Assembly: GCA_024180945.1 (NCBI GenBank)
Contig: JAKSGN010000006.1
Span: 1,736,001-1,800,000, forward strand
DNA: 64,000 bases
From: Macrophomina tecta
Lineage: Eukaryota > Ascomycota > Dothideomycetes > Botryosphaeriales > Botryosphaeriaceae
Direction: 5' to 3'
Shown here one piece after another: positions 47,190 to 57,127 of this stretch. The translations under genes were made by a program, and so were the position numbers. The notes below the pieces were generated by a model, which saw only the letters and a list, made by a program, of their open reading frames with translations, was not told the origin of the DNA and did not search any database. Positions within the stretch are counted from its first letter, which is position 1, and each line of letters begins with the position of its first letter.

Positions 47190-48275
47190 GACCCTTCCCG
47201 GGAGGAAATCCGCCTTCTGGGCCTAGAGCATCTTCGAAGTCAATAAAGGCGTTGTGAGGAAGCATCCGGCCCCTTTCGGATACGGACGCTTTGTTTTTCC
47301 CTCAAAGACAAACCGAAGTATCACACGCATTATCCTGTCTCTGGAGAGACCACACCAAAAAAGAAAAAAACAAAAAAAAAAAAAAAAAACCACAGCTGAT
47401 TCTAGTAAATGGCGCCGATTTTCGCATCACTAAGAGCCTTGAGGCTGCACTGCGGCGATTCGGTCACGGAGTTTCCGGGGATGCTTCAGAACGCATGTAT
47501 CTTTGGATAGATGCGTTGTGAATCAATCAAGCAAGCAGACGATCCCGAGAAAACCTGATCGGGCCAGGAGAGTTGTCCATATACTCACAAGCTCAGAGTA
47601 TCTTAGTCTGGCTCGGACCCGCACCAGGACGGAAGCGGGCCAGCCAGCCCGCCCTCGGGTGATTGAATAAGATCGCAAGGCTCGATCAGGCAAAAATGAG
47701 TGAACTTTGGCACTTACCGTTGTGTGCGACAATACGCAGCAGCGTGCTGAGCCGATCTCTTCCCTCCTGGGACGTCTCCGTTCAGAGTTTGAAGAGACAG
47801 ATGGCACCATACCACGCCGATCGCCCGAATGTCTTCCGAAGGCCCTGGTGGCGGCGCATGTAATTGTACCAGGAAGTTGCATTAGGGACTGATGTACGAA
47901 TTATTTGCGGCCACGACTCGATGCGTTCATCGATCATTAAAACCTTCATCATCTTCAGCTATTAGATATACAGCACTTTACAGGAATCAGGCCGAAGGCA
48001 GAGGCTGTTGCGTATCGCTTAGGTGACCGATGAGGACATCAGATGCAATAAAATAGGCGTTGGATCACAAAAGCTGTCCATTTCCCTGTACCAACTTCTC
48101 AAGTTCACAGTCATAGGCATGCATCGATCTAGCCTTAGGTCTTCACACCCTCGGGAACGGATGTTCACGCTTCTGGGTGTCATCGCTCTGAGCACACGGT
48201 GCACCATCTTGGCAGACTACAGGAAGTCTTGCAGAGACGTCTTCCTGGAATTTACCCTCGAGCTGGTCGGTTAAA
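47190..48275 (+). pseudogene. HET-domain (heterokaryon incompatibility) gene relic
   Basis: Pieces of a HET domain follow in the right order but in different frames and with stops. In order: REEIRLLGLEHL (typical N-terminal EIRLL, stop TAA at 47244), SHALSCLWRDHTKKE (the YEALSYVWGD motif), ILVNGADFRITKSLEAALRRF, YLWIDAL-stop-INQ (the LWIDALCINQ motif, with the Cys codon replaced by TGA at 47519), YSQAQSILVWLGPAPG, FRRPWWRRM-stop-LYQEVAL (the RPWWxRxWVIQE motif, Trp replaced by TAA at 47861), VRIICGHDSM, and HPRERMFTLLGV...ILADYRKSCRDVFLEFT. An A18 run at 47372-47389 sits inside the domain. At least five lesions mean no functional protein. Intact HET proteins trigger cell death on fusion of unlike hyphae. 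The motif order makes the family call firm; the exact ends are approximate. Confidence 0.85.
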
Positions 48276-49395
48276 GGGGTCGGGAGTAGGTGAAAGTCTT
48301 ATGCAGACGTCTTAGTCGAGGCCTTGGCGAGGGAGATGCCGTGATATCTCTACTTCCTATCCAGAATCAGTGAATGAGAAGTATACAGCTGCTGTCGCGG
48401 GTGGGCAAGCTCGCCGCAGCTTCGGGGCCCCAACGCCGGGTCTGAGACCGGAAGCGGATTTCGCCTCGCCAGTTCTACCTACTGCTCGACTATGAATGCA
48501 GCGATTCCTCGATTTGGCTGCATGCAACTTTGGATAAGACTGGAGCCTTTGGATTACCTTAGCTAGCGTGTGGGTCGCCGAACGCTTCGCTTCCCCAAAA
48601 CACCGCAACGCATTCACAGCCCTACGACAGCCAGGGCGCTCCGAGGCCATTCTCCAATCTCTCGGGTACTTCCTCGGTGTGCTATGTAGCCCAGAGCAAG
48701 GCTGGCGCATTCAAATAAGCACTGCGAACTTCAAACCTGCCTCGATGCCGGGCGCCGCTTGCAAGGGCAAACCCTCGCCATCCGCTGCACATCGCAGACA
48801 TGTCTGCGGCCATTTGGTCTTACCATGAAGAGCTCATGCCCGTGACTGTCATCCGGCGAACGACTGTGCAAACAGGACGGCCAGCTGCTCCGGCTTACCT
48901 TCGAGTTCGCGGCCAAACAACTTTCACGGACAAGTAAACTGAGTGAGCAGACACCGCTGACCTGCCGTGAGCCTACGTCTCCTGGTGCGCCACACCACCG
49001 CCCGCTCATCGCCCAGTTGCCTAGAACAAGTTTCACGCGTCAGCGGCCCATCCGTCCTATCTCAAACATTCTGCTCGTCCCCTCCAACAGCCCCAGCTAA
49101 ACCAAGCGCTAGCTCATCTCCCGACCACAGCTAGAGGGGAAACGCCAGCCAGGTTGAAGTAGCCATAGGAAGTCACAAAAACTCATCAGGTGCAGCAGTG
49201 AGCAAGTGAGGTCAGCTTCACATTGCATCGCGGGTAACTACTACTTCCATCATCTATCTACCCATCCCGCCTTTAGCATCGCTGCGCAAAAGGGAAACTT
49301 TCCCGGCCAGAAGGCCCTCAGTCAGAAACCCTCATCAGAGGAAAGCCTTGCACAGGACGTGCTCCTTCATGTATGCGTGTGTGCAAAGCAGCCAC
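48276..49395. other. Intergenic, 1.1 kb between the HET relic and the cysteine-rich cluster
   Basis: No gene supported. A plus-strand segment near 48568-48720 (AERFASPKHRNAFTALRQPGRSE) reads fairly protein-like and could be a remnant of the HET gene's C-terminal part or of another gene, but I recognise no family. Confidence 0.4.
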
Positions 49396-50444
49396 TCAGT
49401 GAGTGACGTTGCACAGGCAGACGCAGTGGCCGCCTTCGGAGGAGCTGGCGCACAACGAGTCGCCGCAGCAGTCCGCGGTGGCGTTGTACAAGCCGGAGCA
49501 GTAGGCGACGCAGAGGGGCTTGGCAACGCTCTGTGGGTACGGGTCAGCCCTTTGTCCATTGCGGAGTGAGGGAGGGAGGGGAGGGCATGTTGGGTTGCGT
49601 GTTCTTACCGACATGCCGCCGCAGCCGTAGCTGGTCACGTCGGAGGTGGCCGGCTTAGGAGGCTCGGAGGCGATGGCGCGTTCAACCACCGGCGAGAGGG
49701 TCGACGAGCCAGGCAACGGGTAGGCCGAAGAGGTCGGGAACGGCAGGACGGTCGTCTGCATCGGCCCAGGAGGGGTGATGCAGGCACAGTTGCAGAACGA
49801 CTCACCACTACGGTGATTAGGAAGGCAGGTAGAGTCCTCGCAGTGCTGGGCAAAGGAGTTCTCGTGGCCGGCGCAGTAGGCGACGCAGAGCGAGTTGTCG
49901 TCGGCGTCCATCTATCAGATGTCAAGCATGGGCTGCCTTTTGGTGTAGTTGAGTGCTTAGGGCCCAGGGATTCACTTACATTGCAGGCGAAGTCGGTGCT
50001 GACGGGGCAAGAGCTGTCCTTGTAGGCCTCACCGGGGCTGGTGGGCGCGTCCAGCAGGCCCGCTGGCGGAAGAGCAGGGTCACCACCGCACCTGCAGTCG
50101 CAAAAGCCTTCGCCAGGGCTATTGTTGGTGTTGTACATAACACACGCCGAGCGTACGCAGCAGTCGGTGGTGGTGTTGTTCTGGCCGGCACAGAAGGCGG
50201 CGCAGAGGGGCGCGGTGACATGCTGTACGTGCGAATTAAGTTAGCTCTCTGTTCCGACGAAGGGTGAAAAGGAAACGGGATTGCTTACCACAGGGCCGTC
50301 GCAGCTGTAGATGGTACGGTTGATAGGGTAGGTGGAAAAGGGAGTGCTGGCATAGGCGCTGCTCGACTGTTGGGGAGCAGATGCGGCGAGGCCGGCGGCA
50401 AGAGTAGCGGCGGCCAAGCCGAGGATGAGCTTGATGAACTGCAT
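49396..50444 (-). CDS. Secreted cysteine-rich protein with three tandem modules (SSP-A)
   Basis: Model: exons 50289-50444, 49980-50222, 49609-49911, 49396-49530 (complement); introns 66, 68 and 78 nt, all phase 0; 278 residues. Signal peptide MQFIKLILGLAAATLAAGLA. Three copies of a module C-x9/10-C-x3-C-x9/10-(C)C-x4-C-x8-13-C-x-C-x-C follow: YSC|..LCAAFC..DCCVRSAC..FCDCRC; FAC|..LCVAYC..HCEDSTC..FCNCAC; YGC|..LCVAYC..DCCGDSLC..HCVCLC. In each, an intron lies between the first cysteine and CxxxC. The second copy lacks the first cysteine of the CC pair. Linkers are Pro/Ser/Thr-rich. No known domain recognised; extracellular, probably disulfide-bonded. A role in host or microbe interaction is only inference. 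A predicted intron at 50451-50508 lies in the 5' leader and a TATA-like CTACATAAG lies near 50635. Confidence 0.82.
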
Positions 50445-50450
50445 GGTTTC

Positions 50451-50508
50451 CTGGGCGCGGGTGAGCGGTGGTGAGGTTGTTGAAGTTCCTGAGTGGGAGC
50501 GGACGTAC
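50451..50508 (-). other. Predicted 5' leader intron of SSP-A (58 nt)
   Basis: On the minus strand GCAAGCA|GTACGT ... GCGCCCAG|GAAACC directly before the ATG. Same position as leader introns predicted in the two paralogues. An alternative acceptor (CACTCAG) exists within it. Confidence 0.5.
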
Positions 50509-51803
50509 TGCTTGCGAGCGCTTTAGAGGGTGGCGTGTGAAGGTTAAGAAAGGCCTTCGCGTGGTTCGAGAAAAAGAGGATGTTCGAGGGAAGTGGAGGA
50601 AAGCTGGGAGAGCTGGAGGAAAGGACGGCCTTATGTAGACGCCAGGGAGACGGATTCGCCGGAGGCAGGCACGTGGATGGTGTCGGTTTTCCGGTAAACC
50701 GAAGAAGGTAGGTACACCTGGCGGAACATTCAATCCTTTGCATGTGGCCACTGCGGCATGCGCTGCTTCGGATCCACTACCCATACATACGGCTTGTGCT
50801 GGTCCTCTGCGCAGACTGGGATTCGGAACGCCCGTTCGGTGCCGTGGCCTCTCCATCGCCACACCAGCCCTGCTCTCGAGGAGCCCAATCTCAAGCCACG
50901 CCCCCGCGCACGATGCGCAGAAACTGGCCAGCGTGCGTTGGAAGAAACCCGCGCGCCTGACCAGAATAATAGAGTTCGTCAAGAAGTCACAACCAGGCAA
51001 AAGACAATAGAAAGTAAAGCACACGTCCCCATTAGCTAGCACTTCCGTGTCCAACATCCCTTACGACCGCGGCTTTTCTTCAACAGCTGCCATTTTCTCA
51101 GTTCGGAGCCGCTCAGGACGATCGAAGAGCGCGCAGACCAGACTAAGCTCCTTTTCCCGTCCAACAAAGCCTTGTCACGCAGAACGTCACCGTCGGGGAA
51201 CGACGGCGATCCCGGCAGTAGAGCATCTGAGGAAACCATGATCCCATACGCATGCTTCACCATATCGCCATGATTGGATGTGAACTAGCCGTCGCAGTGG
51301 TAGTGGCATGTAGGGATCATCAAACCAGACGAGCTGTCCCACTTCGTCCAGCCGGCAATGTCCAACTCATCGGATCAGCTGCGACACAGCCGAGCCAGTG
51401 ATCCCACTTTAGGCACGAAACATAATCAGCTTCTGTTCAAACCCCTGCAGGGGTGGGCTTGGTGCGAGATGGTACTTTACCTTGGCATTCTCCGAACTGC
51501 ACTTGTGTCCGCTGGGGGGTTAGACTATGGACGACCAGACTGCTGACGAGGGTGGCGGTAGTAAGCGCTATAAAGAAGATGAGCTTAGTGAACCGTATGG
51601 TTGTTCGGTTACGGATGCCAGCGATGATGTGATAAGCGTGGAGCGAGGTGGCCTGGGGAGCCCCATTCCACTCCCTGGTTATGTCTTCCCTTGTTCTTCT
51701 CGGAAGATCTATTCATGCCATCTCAGGCAGAGCCGCACCATTCCTGCATGATGGAAACGGTACTAGGACAGGATAGGTTAAGACCAATGTGCAGTGAAAT
51801 GCC

Positions 51804-51823
51804 AAAAAAAAAAAAAAAAAAAA
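51804..51823. repeat. A20 homopolymer
   Basis: Twenty consecutive A about 20 bases beyond the SSP-B stop codon; noncoding. Confidence 0.9.
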
Positions 51824-51845
51824 GGAATGTGAAACGAAAGAGTGA

Positions 51846-52215
51846 TCAGTCGCACTCGCAGATGCAGTCGGTGTAGAGGGCCGAGAGCCCATCGTCCCAA
51901 AGCTTGAGGCAGAATGTCTTTTTGCAATCATCGCTCGCCCTACCATGTAGGCGGGCACACAAGTTGATGCAGTCGAACCAAGCGTTGATCTGCCGATCCA
52001 GTGGGATTCAAGTCAGTTTTATGCCCAAAGCGAAACCCTTCGCCGATACATGTGGGATGCGCGGGGAAGAGGCGTACCTCGTTGGTGTTTTTGTCGCAGG
52101 TGTGGTTGCGCGGGTGGACGGGGAGGTCGACATCGGCCTTCAACAGGGGAGGAATGGCCATGCTGGCGGTGAGGGAAACAGTGGCTAGGACGAGGGAGAA
52201 TTTGATGAAGCGCAT
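51846..52215 (-). CDS. Small secreted cysteine-rich protein, single module (SSP-B)
   Basis: Model: exons 52078-52215 and 51846-51989 (complement), one 88-nt phase-0 intron, 93 residues. Signal peptide MRFIKFSLVLATVSLTASMA. The mature part has one module: HTCDKNTNE|INAWFDCINLC, then DDCKKTFC and TDCICECD at the C-terminus, that is C-x12-C-x3-C-x10-C-x4-C-x14-C-x-C-x-C. The spacing, the phase-0 intron after the first cysteine and the signal peptide all match SSP-A; like module 2 of SSP-A it lacks one cysteine of the CC pair. A leader intron is predicted at 52218-52274. No TATA box seen at the position used by the paralogues. Function unknown; candidate extracellular effector-like protein by architecture only. 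Confidence 0.78.
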
Positions 52216-52918
52216 GACTGAATGTTTGCCCATGTCAGGGATGGGATGAAGGCTGATGTGGGCTGGCGGTTTACCTGATCTGTTTGCTTTGCAGAAGGAG
52301 TCCGTCAAAGGCTTCTTGTGCTAGGTGTGGGCCGGCCAACGAGCTTTTGCAGACAGTGTGAGGTTAATTGTGGAAGAAGGCGCCGAAAAAGTTGTAGAAG
52401 GGGTTCGGGTTGCGGATCAAAGGTGCAGTTGTGTAGGGATGTCCTGTATCACTTCAGGCCAGTATCGCGCAGAGAAGCGCTTGCAGCCAGCGATGGCGCG
52501 CGTCGAAAGCACACATAAGGTAGGCACGGCTCATGCGTCTCTCTGGTCCTTTCCGCTTTGCACAAGCGTTGGGATCGGAGCACTTACCTCGCCTTGGCTC
52601 GCAAGCTCAGCAACACGCATGAGGGAATAGCAACTTCTGCCAGTTTCACTTCATCACTGCACAGTGTCTCTGGCCGGCGAGATGCAGCTCTGGAGGCTTT
52701 GATCTACTTCAGAGAAGTAATAGAAACTGAGCCCCAGTCGCCTCCCTTTCCGGGTTTCCACCCTCCCCAATCGATCACTCAGCCAACGTTGTATGAGACC
52801 TCACCATCCCGCAGAACGATGTCCGACAGAAAGAAGAGGGGAAATACCAGCTCCCGGTCCGCGCCATGATGGACTCTCAACCCTCCCCGGTGTGTATGTG
52901 CGAGCGTGGCTTTGTCGC
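52216..52918. other. Intergenic, promoter of SSP-B and 3' region of SSP-C
   Basis: Contains the predicted SSP-B leader intron (52218-52274). Plus-strand frames (52318-52630) are unconvincing. Nothing else seen. Confidence 0.5.
52218..52274 (-). other. Predicted 5' leader intron of SSP-B (57 nt)
   Basis: On the minus strand GATCAG|GTAAAC ... ACATTCAG|TC followed at once by the ATG. Donor and acceptor are good and a CTGAC-type branch sequence lies inside. Confidence 0.5.
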
Positions 52919-53264
52919 TCAGCAAGAGCAGTAGCACAAGCTGACGCCGCCACTCATGTTGCAGGTCGCGTCGCAGCCGCATAGGCGGACGCACTTTGCC
53001 GTCTGTAGGTGTTGTATCAGCCTTTTGCTCATCGAAAGATATATGCATTGGAGCGTGCAGGTGGTGGTGAGTGAATCCGGGCGTCTGGCATGTACGTACG
53101 GTGTCAGCGTCGCATGAGTTTCCGTCACGGCCAACAGGAATGTCCTTGACGTTGCCGGCCATGACAATGGCGTGAGCCTGGGAGGCTGGAGCAGCGGCCA
53201 TGCCGCTGGCAAGGGTAGCCGCTATGGCCAGGCCGAAGGTGAGGCAGAGCTTGCTGAACTGCAT
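52919..53264 (-). CDS. Small secreted cysteine-rich protein, short single module (SSP-C)
   Basis: Model: exons 53100-53264 and 52919-53002 (complement), one 97-nt phase-0 intron, 82 residues. Signal peptide MQFSKLCLTFGLAIAATLASGMAAA. The mature end reads NSCDADT|TAKCVRLCGCDATC, then LCYCSC at the very C-terminus: C-x7-C-x3-C-x-C-x3-C-x8-C-x-C-x-C, with the third loop much shortened compared with SSP-A and SSP-B. The phase-0 intron lies at the same place, between the first cysteine and CxxxC. Exon 1 ends exactly with the codon before GTACGT. Upstream are a predicted leader intron (53273-53334) and a TATA box at 53449-53456. Function unknown. The small last exon (28 codons) would be easy to miss or mis-splice. 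Confidence 0.75.
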
Positions 53265-53272
53265 AGTGATGG

Positions 53273-53334
53273 CTGTGCAGGCAGGCGTGTCAGTGGTGAG
53301 CTCAGGAAGGCGCAGGACGGTTAAGTCGGCTTAC
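53273..53334 (-). other. Predicted 5' leader intron of SSP-C (62 nt)
   Basis: On the minus strand AGCATCA|GTAAGC ... CTGCACAG|CCATCACT before the ATG, matching in place and length the leader introns of SSP-A and SSP-B. Confidence 0.5.
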
Positions 53335-53448
53335 TGATGCTTGTTTTGAGAGAAGGATTACGAAGAAGGCTTGGTGTGGTGGAGGTCAAGGGAAGAGGAT
53401 TGAGTGTCGGTGGAGAGGGCAGGCCAGAAGTATCAGTGGAGAGGGAGG

Positions 53449-53458
53449 TTTTAAATAA
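53449..53458 (-). promoter_or_regulatory. TATA box of SSP-C
   Basis: Minus-strand TTATTTAAAA about 187 bases before the ATG, near the start of a pyrimidine-rich leader (CCTCCCTCTCC). Assigned by position. Confidence 0.55.
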
Positions 53459-53736
53459 TGCAGCCAAGTGAGAACGCAGCAACTTTGGCAGCACGGGGAC
53501 TTCGCTGGAAGCAGCACCTGCGGTTGCCTGGAGATTAACTCGTGCGCTTTTTGTTTTTCATTCACAAGATGCAGCCCAGATTATGGTTCGTTGTATTATT
53601 GTGATGGAAGGATCTGGAGCATCAAATACTCGTTGATGGCACACTCATGCTCGTCTTTCGGCGGCTCACATGGCAATCACATTGCTCACTGTTTTGCACC
53701 GATGTCTTCGGAGAGCCACTTTGACTGAAAATGAGG

Positions 53737-53759
53737 TTTTTTTTTTTTTTTTTTTTTTT
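53737..53759. repeat. T23 homopolymer
   Basis: Twenty-three consecutive T in noncoding DNA upstream of SSP-C. Confidence 0.9.
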
Positions 53760-54975
53760 ACTGATTGGTGAGTACTGAGCATGCATGACCGAGCATTACA
53801 CTCACAGCAGTAGGCATAATGTACCTTTCAATCAACAGCCACCGTAGCGGAGCCGTTTGTGATAAGAGAGCATTGAGAGAAGCAGATGCAGGGAATGAAG
53901 AGGGTTTCACCGCTATTTATGGGAGCTCAGGCTTTGGGAAGGGATTGATTTTGATTGCAGGGAGGGGAGAAGATCTAGTGTCGGGCTAGAAGGAGAGTCG
54001 GAAGTGTGGTTGGAAGAGAAGTCTACACATGCGCCGGGAGAATAACACTTAGATGGTACGCACATGGTGCTTCAGAGTCACCAAATGGTAACAAAAGTTA
54101 TGTCTGCACTTGCGAGGTGAGTTCTTCCAAGTGCTTCTGCAATTGCTGGAGAAGCGTCGCTGGCTGCCAAGGCACTGCCCACGCTGCTGCCCATCGCAGC
54201 AGCTGTGAGGCTAGGCACCATGCACTGCAAAGCTACTTCTTCAAACACCATTATGATCAGCTAGAGATACGACCCAAGGAGAGTGAACACTCACGTTGCT
54301 GCCGCGAGGAATATCGGCCCACAGCCCCTGAAAGTCTCCCTCCGGTCGCAGATTTCGGCAACCAACCCACATCAAGCTTGACGAAGCAGATGATCATCCA
54401 AGCCGAATCAGCCAGTAGCAGACAAATACTTGTCGGCAAAAAGAAGGTTTGACGCGTATAGCGCTGGTATGGCCCGCTGCGATCTACCAGATCCGCAAGC
54501 CTGGCATTGAGAACCTCAGTGACAATGGCTGCATTTTAAGGAAAGTGTCTTGCACCTATATTGCTGTCAGGGTCACCGTAGCAGATAGCAGTCGAATTCC
54601 ACGCTTCCAAAGCCGAAGAGTTCACCACGCACCATTGGACTACGACCTTTCAATGCAGAGGCCAGAATCTTCTCAGACTTCTCTCGGACCCTCGCGTGCA
54701 AGGCAGTGAGCCACAGGTCACAGACGCCTCTGAACAGCACCACGAAAGTTGAATTCTTTCCCATTAGGGTAATACCGTATAAAGGTATCATACCCAGCGT
54801 TATTAAGATATTTCGGCCGACTGAGCTTACACAACAATCCGTGACCAATACCGCCGTAAAACAAGCCGACCCAACCCGCCAAAGCAAACCATAAGAGACC
54901 GCCCACGTTACTTTCTTCGATTCAATCGTACAGCACAGATGTATTTCCCGCACATGGATGTCTCATCTCCCCGTT

Positions 54976-56267
54976 CTAAGCCACGACACTCGACTCCGCC
55001 TCACTGACCGGATACGGTGGGTTCTGCTGCTGCCTCTCCCTCTCTGTCCCGGTTGAACTCCCGCTCGCGCTGCGCACCTTCCCCCTATACGCCGGATGCA
55101 CATCACCCTCGACCTGTGGGCTCTGGTGGACCTCGCCACCATACTCCGAGTTGGCAATACTATTGCCGGCGCCGACGACGGAGCTGGCAGGCATGGCGCC
55201 GGCGCCTAGATTCGCGGCGTTAGAAGTGATGGGCTCGTAGCGGGGCTGCCAGGCACGCAGCTCGTCCTCGGCATCGTTGAGGATGTCGCGGCCGGCGGCC
55301 TCGTGCGGATAGGGCGGGTGGGCCTCGCCGGGCACGATGGGCGAGTCGTCGAGGAGGTTGAGGACACGGCGGGCGTGTTTGGCCAGGAGGGCCTGCTTCT
55401 CGGCACGCTCGATGACGGCGGCAAGGTGGACGTCATAGGCCTCCTTGAACTTTTGACGGGTCTGGTTTGATTGTTGTTAGCCATGGCAAGAGAGAAAGTG
55501 TGTGTGTCTGGCGCGACTTAAACTACGATATTGGTGAGCTGCGCCTCCGCAACGAGGGACTGGGCTTCAGCACGGACAAGCTCCTGCTCCAGTTGAACAA
55601 TCTTCGTGCTCGACGGCTCTTTGTACTTGAGCTTCGCGATCTCGTCGGCGACCTGTTGAGGGTGTTCATGTTAGCCAATTAGCGCCCCAACCCATCCCAC
55701 GCCACCGCACATGAGCACATCCTTGGAACCACAGGCAAAACATACCTTCGCCTTATGGTCCCTGCTCGGCTGCACCGAGCTCTCGGTATTCCGAATCTGC
55801 TTCAACACGCCCCTATAGTCCTCCAGCCCCTGGGCGAACTGATCCTCCTGCTCCGCCATCTCAGCCATCAGCACGCCCAGCTTGTCGCTGACGTCGCTCA
55901 CGGCCTCGTCTCCCGTGGCCTCGCCCCACTCGCTCAGCTGCGCGGCGATGCTCGCACGCTCCCGGCCCGCGCTCTCGTGCGCCCCGATGGCGTGGTTCTC
56001 CGACTTGATCAGCCTGTACAGCCGCTTCGAGAGCTCCGGCTGCTGCATCCCCCGCAGCGACGCCATGGTGAACCGGTGCTTCGGCGCCCCCTTGGACGCG
56101 TAAGAGTCGCCGCTTGCATCCTTCTTGCTCGAGCGGATCGAGAGGGAGCGGTTCCTGTGCCGGACGGGGAGCGGGTTTAGCGAGCGCGAGCGCGAAGGGG
56201 CCCGGATGGTGGAGGGTGGGGACGAATTGTAGGGGGGAGGGGGAGGTGGGTACGCAAAAATAGCCAT
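54976..56267 (-). CDS. PIL1: Eisosome core protein of the PIL1/LSP1 family (BAR-type)
   Basis: Model: exons 55746-56267, 55527-55652, 54976-55461 (complement), introns 93 and 65 nt, both phase 0; 377 residues. The BAR-type core reads LRGMQQPELSKRLYRLIKSENHAIGAHE, QLSEWGEATGDEAVSDVSDKLG, RDHKAK|VADEIAKLKYKEPSS, EAQLTNI|TRQKFKEAYDVHL and RVLNLLDDSPIVPGE, which matches Pil1/Lsp1 along its length. These proteins coat furrows of the plasma membrane (eisosomes). The second donor is GTAGTT, chosen because it gives LTNITRQK as in yeast Pil1. The N-terminus (MAIFAYPPPPPPYN..., Arg/Ser-rich to about residue 60) differs from the usual MHRTYS-type start, so this may be a divergent paralogue, or an upstream exon may be missing. 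The C-terminal 130 residues are Ser/Gly-rich and disordered. Confidence 0.9.
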
Positions 56268-57127
56268 TATCGATTCTTTTGATTTTGGAAGAGAAGAAAA
56301 AAGCACGTAAGGTTTTTTGGTTGGTGTTGAGATGGTCTTCGCCGAGACAAACGGATGGACGATGACGTAGATGGGCGCAGGAACAGCACCCACTTATGGA
56401 GGAAGAAAGCAGCAAATGAAGAGACCACAGGAAACTGCTTTTGAGGGATGCACGAGGGCAAGAGAGAAAACGGGAAGACCAGCTTACATCTTCGAATGGG
56501 AGCACTGAACGTGGCGGGTATTTGAGCGATTCTGGCGCGACTATGTTTAGCCAGGGGTCCCGGCAGGCGCCAAGGGCAGATGATGTGCAGACGGCATGTG
56601 GAGCGCGGACTGACCGTGGGGCTCGCGGGCGGCTGCGCAAATTGCAGCGGCAATGTTTTGGGGTGGCACGGATGCTCTGAAACGTGCGAGGATGAGGTTT
56701 GAGGATGTCTGGCGCTGGGAGGTCGGGGGCTGCGCGAGTAGAAGTGTGGAAAGTCGCAGGCGAGAAAGGCGCGATTGGCAGGAAATCCTCGTGGCACTCG
56801 ACGCAAGCGCCCGCAACGTCATATCCACGCGCGCCACGCTGCTTCTGGCCTCGACACTCTCCCTCTCAGCCTAGTTTTATCGTTTGTTTTGTGCTACATG
56901 CGCTGCCTAGCCGCCCAAATCCCATCTCGTGAGACGATCTGCTCTCGAGGCGCTCAGGCCTACGTCTGTTTCGTCCTCCTGCGTCCGCCGACCCGGCGCC
57001 GTTCGCATCCGCGCCGCCCAAAGAGGGCCTACGCATCAACTAATTCACATACAAAGCAATGCGCGCCCATCACTGTTCTTCCGACTCTCCCGGGCCGACA
57101 GCCCAATTCGCCACGCGCCCCAAACTC
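56268..57127. other. Intergenic, promoter of the PIL1-type gene and 3' region of PRP2
   Basis: About 0.86 kb; overlapping short frames on both strands without protein features. No regulatory element recognised. Confidence 0.5.

Larger units (their letters stand above)
50445..51845. other. Intergenic, 1.4 kb, promoter of SSP-A and 3' region of SSP-B
   Basis: Holds the 5' leader intron and promoter of SSP-A at the left. Frames at 50738-51039 and 51527-51751 on the plus strand have no recognisable features. An A20 run lies at 51804-51823, just downstream of the SSP-B stop. Confidence 0.5.
53265..54975. other. Intergenic, 1.7 kb, promoter of SSP-C and possible promoter fossil of a fourth copy
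   Basis: The left part holds the SSP-C leader intron and TATA box. Near 53760-53960 the minus strand carries a promoter-and-leader-like arrangement without a following gene, ending at a T23 run (53737-53759). The rest to the PIL1 stop has no supportable gene. Confidence 0.5.

Noticed and set aside
54108..54170. Plus-strand stretch reading VCTCEVSSSKCFCNCW, similar to the last part of the SSP module
   Set aside because: CxCxC and a nearby Cys match by eye, but the upstream CxxxC and signal peptide are missing and it lies on the opposite strand; probably chance, though a scrambled module cannot be excluded.
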